DNA of 64,000 nucleotides from Spinacia oleracea (GCF_020520425.1 NC_079490.1:4836001-4900000), one strand, 5' to 3'; numbered from the stretch's first letter, positions 48,728 to 60,371 are shown. Made by a program: numbers and translations. Notes: generated from the sequence alone by a model not told the origin.

Positions 48728-51398
48728 TTGAATATGTCTTAGAAAGTTAACACTAGGCTTATAAAACATGTAATAAGTTTAAAATCAGCCCCTAGGTCAT
48801 TTAGTTAAAAAATGGGAGCGAAAATGCCTTAGTTTAGCCTAAATATGACCTATATCGACCAAATGAGCCTTAAATGTGTATAAATAGATTAGAATGAGTC
48901 TTAGAAATCTTGAATGTGCCACATAAAACATGTAAACGATTTAAAATGATAAGTTAGGTTCCTTAGCTCAAAGTTGGGCGAGAAAATGCCATTTTAGGCA
49001 AAATAGGACCTATAACGACCAAATAAGGCTTAAATTTGAATAAATATATTTGAATGTGTCTTAGAAGTTAAAACTAATCTTATAAAACATGTAATAAGTT
49101 TTAAATCAGCCATTAGGTCCTTTAGTTAAAAAATGGGAGCGAAAATATAACCTATATCGACCAAAGAAGCCTAAAGTATGCATAAATATATTAGATGAGT
49201 CTTAGAAACCTTGAATGTGCCACATAAAACATGTAAACAGTTTAAAATGATAAGTTAGGTTCCTTAGCTCAAAGTTGGGCGAGAAAATGCCATTTTAGGC
49301 AAAATATGACCTATAAGATAAAATGAGCCTTAAATGTGAATAAATACATTTGAATATGTCTTAGAAAGTTAACACTAGGCTTATAAAATATGTAATAAGT
49401 TTAAAATTAGCCCCTAGGTCATTTAGTTAAAAAATGGCAGCGAAAATGCCTTAGTTTAGCCTAAATATGACCTATATCAACCAAATGAGCCTAAAATGTG
49501 CATAAATACATTAGAATGAGTCTTAGAAACCTTGAATGTGACACATAAAACATGTAAACGGTTTAAAATGATAAGTTAGGTTCCTTAGCTCAAATTTGGG
49601 CAAGAAAATGCCATTTTAGGCAAAATATTACCTATAACGATCAAATAAGCATTAAATGTGAATAAATACATTTGAATATGTCTTAGAAAGTTAACACTAG
49701 GCTTATAAAACATGTAATAAGTTTAAAATCAGCTCTTAGGTCATTTAGTTAAAAAATCGGAGAGAAAATGCCTTAGTTTAGCTTAAATATGACCTATATC
49801 GACCAAATGAGCCTAAATGCATAAATTTATTAGAATGAGTCTTAGAAACCTTGAATGTGCCACATAAAACTTGTAAACGGTTTAAAATGATAAGTTAGGT
49901 TCCTTAGCTCAAAGTTGGGCGAGAAAATACCATTTTAGGCCAAATAGGACCTATAACGACCAAATAAGCATTAAATGTGAATTAATACATTTGAATATAT
50001 CTTATAAAGTTAACACTAGGCTTATAAAACATGTATTAATCTTAAAATCAGCCCCTAGGTCATTTAGTTAAAAAATGGGAGCGAAAATGCCTTAGTTAAG
50101 CCAAAATATGACCTATATCGACCAAATGAGCCTAAAATGTGCATAAATACATTTGAATGAGTCTTAGAAACCTTGATTGTGACACATAAAACATGTAAAC
50201 GGTTTAAAAAGATAAGTTTGGTTCCTTGGCTCAAAGTTGGGCGAGAAAATGCCATTTTAGGCAAAATTGGACCTATAACGACCCAATAAGCATTAAATGT
50301 GAATAAATACATTTGAATATGTCTCAGAAAGTTAACACTAGGCTTATAAAACATGTAATAAGTTTAAAATCAGCCCTTAGGTCATTTAGTTAAAAAATGG
50401 GAGCGAAAATGCCTTAGTTTAGCTTAAATATAACCTATATCGACCAAATGAGCCTAAAATATGCATAAATATATTAGAATGAGTCTTAGAAACCTTGAAT
50501 GTGCCACATAAAACATGTAAACGGTTTAAAATGATAAGTTATGTTCCTTAGCTCAAAGTTGGGCGAGTAAATGCCATTTTAGGCAAAATATGACCTATAA
50601 CGATCAAATAAGCCTTAAATGTGAATAAATACATTTGAATATGTCTTAGAAAGTTAACACTAGGCTTATAAAACATGTAATAAGTTTAAAATCAGCCCTT
50701 AGGTCATTTAGTTAAAAAATGGGAGCGAAAATGCCTTAGCTTAGCCTAAATATGACCTATATCGACCAAATGAGCCTAAAATGGGAATAAATACATTAGA
50801 ATGAGTATTAGAAACCTTGAATGTGACACATAAAACATGTAAACGGTTTAAAATGATAAGTTTTGTTCCTTAGCTCAAAGTTGGGCGATAAAATGCCATT
50901 TTAGGCAAAATAGGACCTATAACGACCCAATAAGCATTAAATGTGAATAAATACATTTGAATATGTCTTAGAAAGTTAACACTAGGCTTATAAAATATGT
51001 AATAAGTTTAAAATCAGCCCTTACGTCATTTAGTTAAAAAATGGGAGCGAAAATGCCTTAGTTTAGCTTAAATATGACCTATATCGACCAAATGAGCCTT
51101 AAATGTGAATAAGTACATTAGATTGAGTCTTAGAAACCTTGAATGTGCCACAGAAAACATGTAAACGGTTTAAAATGATAAGTTTGGTTCCTTAGCTCAA
51201 AGTTGGGCGAGAAAATGCCATTTTAGGCAAAATAGGATCTATAACGACCCAATAAGCATTAAATGTGAATAAATACATTTGTATGTGTCTTACAATGTTA
51301 AAACTAAGCTTATAAAACATGTAAAAGGTTTCATATGGTGGCTTAGGTTATTTAGTTCAAAGTTGAGAGCGAAAAAGCCATTTTAGGCTACAAATAAT
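48728..51398. repeat. Satellite array of ~322 bp dimers (~161 bp monomers)
   Basis: About 8 dimers plus a final half unit. The marker TCTTAGAAAGTTAACACTAG recurs near 48737, 49060, 49359, 49681, 50000, 50322, 50644, 50967 and 51288, giving spacing of 320-323 (one unit is shortened to about 300). Each dimer has two related halves: one with TTAACACTAGGCTTATAAAA, the other with CCTTGAATGTGCCACATAAA. Both halves share CATGTAA, GCGAAAATGCC/GAGAAAATGCC and GACCTATA. This is a two-monomer higher-order pattern. Confidence 0.95.
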
Positions 51399-52109
51399 GT
51401 CTTCACTTAATAGTTAAGAACGATGGAATATTGAATCAGTAATGAGTAATCGTATGAAGTAAGATAGAAATTAGAACTACAAATATAGCAAAAGTTCCTT
51501 ATTTGTTATGCAAGTTGGTTTAATATATTTGTTTTGCATGGGTGATAATTATTTCAATTCTTGTAGGAAACCTACGAAAAAAATAAGGCCTTATATCAGG
51601 TGATTGAGTACGACAATAGTCTGTGTATAATCAAATCAATAACTGCAATCAATAACTGCAGGACAGACAAGTTTCTTGCTTTCTTGCTTCACCATTGATC
51701 AACTAAGTAATCATGTATCTTTTCTTGCAGAGTTGTAAGTTGCCACAAAGTTGGGCGAGGAACCATCACGAATGTTCTTTATGCTATTAGGCCTGTCGTG
51801 TTTAACTTAGTCATGTATTTTTTTTTATGCTTAGCCATGATTTCTATATATGTAACCTACATCAAGTAATCAGCGGTGTTTGTTTTCATGCTTTCAACCA
51901 TTTCTATAGAGTAATTAGGCTTATGATTTGTATTGTGTTCCGAGAAATAGTTTTTTATATCTTGGGGGAACGTGCGCGCTAACAACTAGTGTCAATAAAA
52001 AGGTCAATGCCGACCTAACTGCTACAAAACCAAACAAACCCATATGTATTCATAAGATTTTTTCTTTTTCTTTTTCTTTTTCTTTTTGCATCGATATCTC
52101 AAACATGGA
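51399..52109. other. Unassigned DNA after the satellite
   Basis: Two exon-like edges (CTTGTAG at 51562-51568, TTCTTGCAG at 51722-51730) may be relics of later UBP1 exons, but no RRM sequence is readable. A TTTTTC run lies at 52060-52087. Confidence 0.35.
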
Positions 52110-52667
52110 TATGCTTCTTTTCTTACTACCCATATCCATGTACTCCCTTCGTCCCGGAATACTCGACCCATTTTGACCGACACATAGTTTAAGGGACTTG
52201 AATTGACTTATTTATTTTAATAGGTACTCCGTAATTAATTTGTAGGTTGTACGTACTTCCTTAATTACTTCCTTGTATAGAACAATTAATTCAATTAAAC
52301 CAACTTCAACTCGGTAATAACACTTTACTTTCCTAAACCTAGTACTCCGTGTTGAAATTGTACGGAGTATTTGTTAATAATTAGTGCATGTTTAGGAAAC
52401 TACAGAGTTACGTTTGCTAATTTATTATTATTTATAAAAAATTAATATTTAGAAAATAGGTGCTATATTTCCGGAACGGAGGAAATATTATTATTTGTAA
52501 AAATATACGTAAATATATTTAATGTTTGACTAATTTACAATTACAAAATTTTACAATTAATCAGAATATATTAACATATATTCTTACAATTTCAACCAAC
52601 CGTATCAGCTCTAGAGAATAATACTTGCCTTGAACTGCAAGTTACTGTCCGACAACAGAAAAAATAG

Positions 52668-52915
52668 GCAAGTTCTATTTTGATTAGGAATTGGATCCAC
52701 ATAACTTCAATCCAAACATATAAATACACCACACGGTAGTAATCATCAAATAACAATACATGAAAACAATACATACTCTAGAATCTAGATCAATTAGTCA
52801 AGTTCTATTTTGATTAGGAATTGGATCCACACAACTTCAATCCAAACCTATAAAAACCTCACACGGTAGTAGTAATCATCAAATAACAATTCAAGAAAAC
52901 AAACAAGAAATTAAT
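52668..52915 (+). promoter_or_regulatory. Tandemly duplicated core promoter of the AN1 gene
   Basis: Two ~115 bp direct copies (AAGTTCTATTTTGATTAGGA, ATTGGATCCACA, CACACGGTAGT, ATCATCAAATAACAAT), each with a TATA-like box (ATATAAATA near 52709, CTATAAAAA near 52848). Copy 1 of the segment has the same doubling (about 39742-39990), so it predates the segmental duplication. Confidence 0.7.
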
Positions 52916-52947
52916 ACTTCACTCGATCAATTAGAAAATTGAAGAAG

Positions 52948-52959
52948 ATGGAGAACACC

Positions 52960-53002
<43 letters not shown>

Positions 53003-53433
53003 CAATTGATAATGTTCAACGCCAACTAGCATCAAACTCTGCAACGAAGAATGGATGTGGTTTCTTTGGTAAACCGGCCGCGACTGAAGAGTTGTTCGGT
53101 AGAGCTATTGAGACGGAAGTGAAGCGATATGACGGTATAGTTAGTCCGTTTTGGGAGGCAATATTTCGTGAAAATAGTGCAAGAAAGAAGCACGTACGTG
53201 TTATTTCTAAAGTCAATATGGATCACGAAACTACTAAAAACCGGTGTGATTCCTGCAAGAAACGGATCAAGTTGATCGGATTCAAGTGCAAGTGCGACGG
53301 AATCTATTGCGGGTCTCACCGCTACCCGGAGGTGCATTCTTGTAAGTTCGATCATAAGGAGGTTGGACGTCACGCGCTTTCTAAAACATTGTACGCATCT
53401 GCTTGTAAGGCTGCCAAGATTAATTACTTGTAA
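52948..53433 (+). CDS. AN1-type zinc-finger protein with poly-Asn N-terminus
   Basis: Intronless, 161 residues, related to plant stress-associated proteins (SAP), small A20/AN1 proteins that act in ubiquitin-linked stress signalling. The AN1 finger is complete: C100, C103, C114, C116, C121, H124, H130, C132, followed by GRHALSKTLYASACKAAKI, as in SAPs (usual VGREAIxxxNPxxxAxKI). The A20 finger is reduced to its NGCGFFG core (35-41); the later cysteines are absent and replaced by an unrelated stretch (EELFGRAIETEVKRYDG). Residues 5-18 are 14 Asn from an AAC microsatellite. ATG 52948 is the first start after the TATA-like box. Loss of A20 predicts loss of that ubiquitin-binding surface (inference). 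Confidence 0.85.
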
Positions 53434-53560
53434 AATTATTGCAACTTTTTTTTTATTCAAAGATATATACAACATATTTGTACAGTATTATTTGTTAATT
53501 TGGTTCTTTTTATGATCAATGATACTTGTTTTTGGTTATATTCGTTAAGTTTTTTTTTTA

Positions 53561-53830
53561 CACTACAAGAAGTTGTATCTTTAATGACAACCTAATTACG
53601 ACGTGTCAAAAATCTCGTCATAAAAGCCTTTTTTGACGGGACTAACAATCAAAAAAAAGACGGGAACTACCGTCGTTAATGTCTTTTACGACGGGTTAAC
53701 GACGGAAATTTTCATTTATGACGGTCCCCTTTTATGACGGGTTCGCGACAGGAAATCCCGCCATTAATCAACGGTTATTGACTTTTCGCGACGAGATTTC
53801 TCATCGTTAATGATACAATTTCTTGTAGTG
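53561..53830. mobile_element. CACTA-type MITE
   Basis: 270 bp with ends CACTACAAGAAGTTGTATC and GATACAATTTCTTGTAGTG, typical CACTA termini. The interior repeats GACGGG/CGTCGTTAA motifs that can pair. Copy 1 of the segment has an uninterrupted TTTATTGTAATTTGC at this point. Confidence 0.88.
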
Positions 53831-54287
53831 TAATTAATTGTACTTTGTTTTCTGTTGATTTGAACTTTAAAGGATTGATTCAATCATATATCACTTGATC
53901 TTGATGTTGTTGTAGAATTCTTTAACAATATAAAGCGACACCGAGTAATTCATCATGGATTCAAGCATATATTTATTAGAGTGCTACTGAAAACTGTTCG
54001 GTTCAAACATCGAATTGTGTACAAGTATGTATGTTCGGCAACTAGTGGAAGCGAGTAGTTTTAAGCGGTTGAGTACGGGTAGCAGTAAACTAGTAGCGGG
54101 TAACGTACCTAATATTAGTATTCAGGGTAAAGGTAATAATTGAAATATACAATAAAAGCTACGAAGTACTCCGTATAATACTATTGTTTAGAACTTATTT
54201 TATCAAACAATGAGTACCTTTAAACTTTAATATATTTAACGTTTAAAAAAGTTATACAACGGATACCTTTACGGTGTCTACCGCTAA

Positions 54288-55129
54288 GGCTCTGTTTGGT
54301 AACCACTTTCAGTCACCTTAAATGATTAGGTGCTAATATAATAAGTCACCTTAAATGATTAGAAGTGTTTGGTAGGTAGCTGAAATAAAATATAAGGTCG
54401 AAAAATCGACTGATTTTGAAACGTGATCTAGACTAACGTCTGGATTTCAGCTGCTGAAATTATGTTTACGAATGAAATATTGTAGCAACAATTAATCATT
54501 TGATGGGTATTAATCTGCATGTTTATCCTTTAAGTTCCACATGTCCCTGTTTTTAGCCAATAATGTAACCCGTATCCACAATACTCCCTCACATAGTCAC
54601 TTATAAGTATATAACTCAGATCCTTCATTTTATTCTCTTTCATATTGTAGATTGTATGTAGTACGTAGTATTAGGTAAAAAAAAAAAGTTACAAAAAAAA
54701 AAAAGTTTACTAGTTAGCATGCATATACATCTTATTAGAATTATCGTTCATAATAATATATAGCGACATTCTTAAAATCATAATCTGTATATATATACGA
54801 TAAAAATAAACTGATTGAATTAGTTTGTTGATAAACAAGGCAAATAATAAAAGAATATTTTCTTAACAGCCGTCCGGGACTCTCGTTAGCAATTGCATTA
54901 TTCTTATAAAGAAAATAGTTATAAATGTTCAAATATATACTTTGTATATAGAATGCTAATTAAATCGGTCAAAATTTCAGGTACTTAAGAAACTAGTTCT
55001 ACCAAACATGTAACACAAACAGATACCTTATCAGTTTCAGTACCTTATCAGCTTTAGGTGCTAACTTATCAGTTTCAGCTACCTTATTAGTTTCAGCTCA
55101 ATTTTAGCTAGTGTTGCCAAACAGACCCT
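54288..55129. mobile_element. Harbinger-like element, 842 bp
   Basis: TIRs GGCTCTGTTTGGTAAC and GTTGCCAAACAGACCCT with a TAA duplication (54285-54287 and 55130-55132). Copy 1 keeps the empty site CTCTAACCGTTACC. The right side has a CTTATCAGTTTCAG repeat cluster (55027-55095). No transposase frame is seen. Confidence 0.8.
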
Positions 55130-55486
55130 TAAATGTTACCTAAAAGTAGCGTTTTGAATTGGTTCATACGCTACTCGCTAGTGACAAATGATGCAACTAC
55201 TTCAAAAGCTGAAATACTACCGTCGAACCTGCCCTAGCGGTTAACTTTGTCGAACACATATTTTTCCAACTACCATTTTAAAACATAATTTTGACCTAAT
55301 CAAAATGCTTAGGAGTAACTTCGACTTTGTATTTAAAGCGCTACCGCCGAGCAGAGTCCAACACCAAACAAGTGCAGTATTTGAGGTTTTCCGCTTTGGT
55401 GACAGTCTGTAATACTTACGTATTGTAATGTCCATAAACAATGGGCTATGTAATTGACCCACATCAACGAATGGCCTTAAACTGTT

Positions 55487-56255
55487 ATGTTTTACAGTCT
55501 CTAAATTACATTTTAAAACGTAAATATATAACTCTAATTCTACCCTCGTAAAAAGTATAAAAAATTGATATTCTAAAACTATACCATCAAATCAAATGTT
55601 CGTGGAATCAAAATTACTCCATCTTTCATTGGATGCATTCAATCGTCAATGAATATAACCTGCACCCAGTCGTTCATATACATAATAAACAATCATATTC
55701 AACAATAAAGTCTTACCAACGATGTCTTGGCGGCTTGGCTTAATAGTTAAGACTTTTTATCTCAATGGTTAAGAGTCTATGTACGTTAGGTCTTAGGTTA
55801 AAATCATCTGGCCCCATTTATAATTATACTATCCTTATAATTCATTCGCACCAACAAACAATAAAGTCTTGGCCCACTAGTTCGGTGTCGTTTTTGTTTC
55901 CAATTTTCTGTTTTTTATAAAACCAAAATATGAAAACCACAAAAAGTAGTTTCCGATTTTTGTTGTCAGTTTTCAAAATTATCATGATTATAATAGATAT
56001 GACTATATTTTGAGTTAATAATTCAATCTAAATCATACTTATAAAACCAAAATACCAAAAATTAAAAACTGATAGTGATATCGAACGGGCCAAGATTGAT
56101 GATTTATTTTCTGGTAGTTTTGGCCCGGTAATATCTAGAACCCTCTTAAAACCCTAGACATCTAGAGCTTTACCCGTTTAATAATTTTGCTATTAATTAA
56201 GGACGATTAGATTTAGGGTAAACTCCTTTTAGAAGTACTGTCTGCAATCTTGACA
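55487..56255. other. Intergenic DNA before the F-box pseudogene
   Basis: AT-rich with no gene recognised. The last ~100 bp probably contain the old F-box promoter and leader. Confidence 0.35.
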
Positions 56256-57938
56256 ATGGTTATTGTACACCGGAAGATTCGTACGATAAAACCATTCGAC
56301 GAAGACGACCTCAAATATCTGTCGCCAGATGTATGGCAAGAGATATTAACGAGGTTGCCGGTAAAAACCCTACTAAGATTCAGGTGTGTCTGTAAATCTT
56401 GGTGTTCAGTTATCGATTCTCGGTATTTTACTCGTCTTCATCTTAGACTCTACAACAAAGTAACCAACCATTATTTCAAAGATTTTAAGGCCATAGAGTA
56501 CGGGGACAGTCGACTCGTATTTTATCTTTCCGGTAATGATTTTGGCGACAGATGTTTTAGTTTAATTGACGGACCAGTTCAGATTCGTGATGGTGGAACG
56601 CGTTTGATTGGTTGTTGTAAGGGGTTGTGGTTGACCCAACAACGCCGATATTTAAAATCGGGGGTCAGACTCTTGAGAATGTGGAAACGAGAAAGTCTAT
56701 GGAACTTCCAACTTGCCCTATTGAATCCAAACGTAACAATGTAAGATTTGTTGTGGGATATTCCCCTTCAACTAATGATTACAAGGTTGTCGCCTTTCCG
56801 TATAATCATGGTTCCGGTTCAGGTTCAGATTCAGAGTCGGATTCGGGTTCGAGTTCAGATTCAGAGTCGGATTCAGATTCAGCGCGCTTCTGGTTCAGAT
56901 TCGGGTTCGGGTTTGGGGATGACGATTGCGATTTTTTAACTTCGAGATCATCGTTGGAAGATCAAGAGCAACAAGATTATCGTCCCTCATTGGTCAACCC
57001 GTTTAATTAAATGGGTCAACCCAACCCAACCCGTTTAATTAAATGGGTTGGGTCAGGTTGAAATTTTCAACCCGAAAACAACCCGTCTAACCCGTTTAAG
57101 TGCAAGAAAGTATGTAATATATATATGTATAATGTGATTTGAAAGATTTTATTTCTCATTTTCCCTTCAACATTGAATAATTATTTGACGTTTTGATTCA
57201 TGTCAAATACATATTGAAAAATTACTTTTTGCAATGAGATATGCCCTAACAAAATCACCTCGCAATTCTATAGTCAAATCAATTTACAATTAAAAGTGGG
57301 AAAAAAAAATTAAACGGGTCAACTTCAGGTCAACCCGTTTATAGTTGGGTTGGGTTGGGTTGAAAATCTCAACCCGTTTAATTAAACAGGTCGGGTTGGG
57401 TTGGGAAAATCTCAACCCGTTTATAAATGGGTCGACCTGATTTCGACCCAACCCAACCCATTACCAGCTCTACTCATTGGGACTTATCAAATTTAAGTTT
57501 TGAATTTATCCAAGCTGTATTCATAGAAAGATTTGCATATTGGTTTAATAGTAGTAATTACCCGGAACAAGGACCCACTCATCTCGTCTCGTTTGATTTC
57601 GACGTGGAAGAAATGAACGTTTTGGAACTTCCGGTTGTTATTGGGGAAGAAATAAAAACCCGGTTTATTTTCGATCAAGAGGACGACAACTCCCTGGGGC
57701 TTTTTAGCCTGGCTACTAAAAGCAATCGTATATGGGATACACGAAAAAACCCGTGACAATAACAATAAGGTGACACCGTGGAGGCTATGGTTTTCCGGAG
57801 ACGCGAATGTTAAGTTTTGCAAGTTATTAATTCAAACGGTGAAGAAGGGTTTACCCGACAAGATTTTCCAACTCCAAAACACAAATACTTTTTTGATGTG
57901 CTTACGCCACGACTACAAGGTAGTTTATCTCTATTATA
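56256..57938 (+). pseudogene. F-box protein pseudogene, broken by TE insertions
   Basis: Starts with a good F-box (about residues 22-60: LSPDVWQEILTRLPVKTLLR then FRCVCKSWCSVI), the Skp1-binding module of SCF ubiquitin ligases, followed by an FBA/kelch-like associated region (RLIGCCKGLW; VGYSPSTNDYKVVAF). A frameshift at about 56630 moves VDPTTPIFKIGGQ to another frame. A low-complexity Ser/Asp/Glu tract (56815-56880) follows. A 479 bp hAT-like element then interrupts it at 56994, and the remaining pieces (57481-57756; 57770-57930) lie in different frames. It ends where a Helitron enters at 57939. Confidence 0.85.
56994..57472. mobile_element. hAT-like insertion in the F-box pseudogene
   Basis: 479 bp flanked by 8 bp CTCATTGG (56986-56993 and 57473-57480). 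The right end TTACCAGCTCTA is a normal hAT terminus; the matching left terminus is missing and the element begins TCAACCCGTTTAATT. The interior is dominated by AACCCGTTTAATTAAA and GGGTTGGGTT repeats. Confidence 0.75.
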
Positions 57939-58435
57939 CTAGTCTTATATGCACGCGATGCGTGCGATTTTAAAAAAGCAAATTTGATCTCCTTGAGCCA
58001 ACATACTGTAAAATCAAGATAAAATCATCAATATTAACAAATAGCACAAAAAATTCATAATTCAATGTAAAGTCAATAGTATTAAAATAAAAACTCTTAA
58101 TTAGCATTGATAATAGATCGATGTGATTACAAAGCATAAAAGGGAGCATCCTTCTTTTCTATTTATTGATCACAGATCACAATCCCAAAGAGGGAAGCAT
58201 TTGGTTTATTAAGTGCATGATCGAAATAAAAACGAACTTAAATAATTGCATAAATCAGATGGTAAGTTGTAGCCTGTTAGCCTGTAGCAAGCAAGCTGAA
58301 GCTAATTGTAGCACCTTGCAACTGCATAAGTACCAGTAACTTGAGCCACAATCTTGCCTCCAAGAATTGGTTCAGTGGTCTCAGCTTTGCTTCCAGAATG
58401 TCGGTCCAGTTTCTAATGGCTTCTGCTCCAAGAAT

Positions 58436-58546
58436 CCTGAAGTTAGAAGGGAGATCATTCACCTTCTGCTCTTCTATGTGTTTGGCGATTGCGTAATGGC
58501 TTGATCCATTTCTCTCCTTGAGTGACACCAAGGCCTCGGTAATCAT
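58436..58546 (-). pseudogene. Captured linker-histone H1 (H15) exon fragment
   Basis: Minus-strand, 37 codons: MITEALVSLKERNGSSHYAI, then AKHIEEQKVNDLPSNFR. It matches the first helix-turn-helix half of the plant histone H1 globular domain. It is preceded by an AATTCACAG acceptor at what I recall as the natural H1 intron position. The rest of the domain is missing; an open frame continues to 58277 with unrelated sequence, giving a chimeric frame. Confidence 0.75.
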
Positions 58547-59751
58547 CTGTGAATTAAAATCAGGCAATCAGTTTCAGCAAACCTTCATTTGATTCAAGCA
58601 TAATATGCAAAAAATTAACAGAACTTAAAAACATATAATTGTTCAGAAGTTCATCAATAATAACCATTAAGCTTCAAATGAGAGAAGTGGCCACAAATTT
58701 TAAGCTAAGAATTACGCCATTTCAAGTAATATTCACCAAAACTTCCGTAATTCTATAAATAATAGCAGAAACAGATCGAAATCACAGCGAATATTTCCAA
58801 ATTTCAACAAACATCATTGGAAAACCTAAAATTACTTCATAACAGATTGTAGGCAGAACTTATTAGGAACCCAAATCAGATTTCTAAAACCTAATAAAAA
58901 AACAAAACCTCGTTATAAATACACTTTCAATTGGTAATGAAAATTGCAAAAACAAAAACAATTAGCAATTAAAATCCCTAATTTGTAATTCGGAGTCACA
59001 AAACAGAACCAAATCCGAAGAAACAACAAATTTGATGCAAAATCAAGGAGCAAGAGAAAGAGGGGGAGAGAGGTATACAACTTTCTGTGGGTCGCACTTG
59101 ATTAAAAATAATAATTAGGTAGCTTTAATAAGCCTAAATTTTCCTTATAAGAGGGGAAGAGCTACATATAGCCCTCAATATTGTAATTTTTCCTTAGATA
59201 AAATTAATTAGGTAGCTTTAATTAGCCTAAATTCTCTCATTTTGGATTTCAGCAGGGGTCTTTGATTTATCATAGCAAAAAGGCCCAATTACTACCTGAA
59301 TGAGGTTAATGCGTTTAGAATTGTAGCCATCCAGATACTACTACTTGAATGGAGACCTTGGCTTACATAGATGCGCATGATAATCAAATACCAATTAAAG
59401 ATTGTAGCACTAATTGCTCTAAATCTTGACCAGAGTGTTGAAAAGGGTATTCACATTAGACTTTCTAGCATCATATGCCTATCTGCTGCTCCGTCAAATA
59501 GTAAAAGCCCAGGATTGTGTTTCCTAATTCTAATTCTAAAATTACAACCTCTGGTTGATTAGAAGACTAATGTTATAATCAATTTGAAACTTATAAAATT
59601 TGTGGCAAACAGATTAATTGGTAACAATCAGATTCAAATACGATAGTAGGTATAGTAGGTATAGTAGGAATTAATATACCTAATTTTTTCAAATACCTAA
59701 TTTGATGGTATAGTAGGAATTAATATACAGCAAACATATTAACATACCAAA
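58547..59751 (-). other. Helitron interior between captured exons
   Basis: Probably carried-along intron and UTR sequence. A direct repeat ATTAATTAGGTAGCTTTAAT... (59112 and 59205) and TATAGTAGGAATTAATATAC (59656 and 59711) is seen. No further exon is identified with confidence. Confidence 0.4.
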
Positions 59752-59853
59752 TTACCAATGACCAATAATTTCATAGACCTTGCCGATGCTGGAGAAGATA
59801 ATGATTCCAACCTCGGCGTCGCAAAGGATGGAGAGCTCCTTAGCCTTTATCGA
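59752..59853 (-). pseudogene. Captured MADS-box exon fragment
   Basis: Minus-strand codons read [20 protein letters not shown] then IGKVYEI, the second half of a plant MIKC MADS domain (usual [26 protein letters not shown]). The DNA-binding N-terminal half is absent; upstream sequence (SLKPSNLRS-like) is unrelated. The frame stops at TAA 59752-59754. Confidence 0.88.
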
Positions 59854-60059
59854 AGATTTGAGGGTTTGAGGGAGATCGAAGGAGAGAGAAAGTATGTGAT
59901 ACTGTGAGAGTGATAGGGAAGGGGCGGAGGAATGAAATATGTGTTGTACGCGAGGTGGTTTGACAGTAAAAGATAGAGGGTATTTTCGTCTTTTTTATAG
60001 TGGACACGAAAAGTGTGTTTACCGTAATACCCCTCCCCTCTTGGCTTATATAATAGAGA

Positions 60060-60371
60060 TTCGTATATGACTCGATTCAACATCGTTTTAACATTTCATC
60101 ATACACTAATTGATCTTAATCTGATTTTATGCATCGAATACGAACTGAAACTTTCAAACTTCGTTTCTAATTATACAAAAATTTCAACACATTTGGAGTT
60201 CCAAACATTATGATGATAATCAATCAAATTCAAATCTAACAGCTCTTTTAACTTCACCCTACACTCCCATCATCAACATTGCTTTTCCAATTTCCCAAGC
60301 CCACAAACAGTACTAAGAATTTTTATGCAATGAGAGAAACTGAACCTGTTATAAGTGTGAGACGATCAAGC
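60060..60371. other. DNA between the Helitron and the palindrome arm
   Basis: No Helitron 3' hairpin or gene is seen. Since the far arm runs off the window at 64000, the left arm may continue into this stretch. Confidence 0.35.

Larger units (their letters stand above)
52110..55486. repeat. Duplicated segment, copy 2
   Basis: Partner of 38976-41240 in direct orientation, enlarged by a CACTA-type MITE (53561-53830) and a Harbinger-type element (54288-55129), both absent from copy 1. It lacks the Stowaway present in copy 1. Confidence 0.88.
57939..60059 (-). mobile_element. Gene-capturing Helitron, 2121 bp
   Basis: On the minus strand it starts TCTCTATTATATAAGCCAAG (60059) and ends with hairpin GCACGC-ATC-GCGTGC, ATATAAGA and CTAG (57939). 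Host A and T flank it exactly (60060 and 57938). No Rep/helicase is present, so it is non-autonomous. It carries pieces of at least two unrelated genes (a MADS box and a linker histone), both transcribed in the same direction as the element. The right terminal ~90 bp match the sequence at the palindrome centre (62102-62191). Confidence 0.85.

Noticed and set aside
50064-50354. 96-codon minus-strand frame
   Set aside because: It lies fully inside the satellite and repeats with its period.
48728-51398. Regular repeats read as a CRISPR array
   Set aside because: The whole unit repeats with no unique spacers, and this is plant nuclear DNA.
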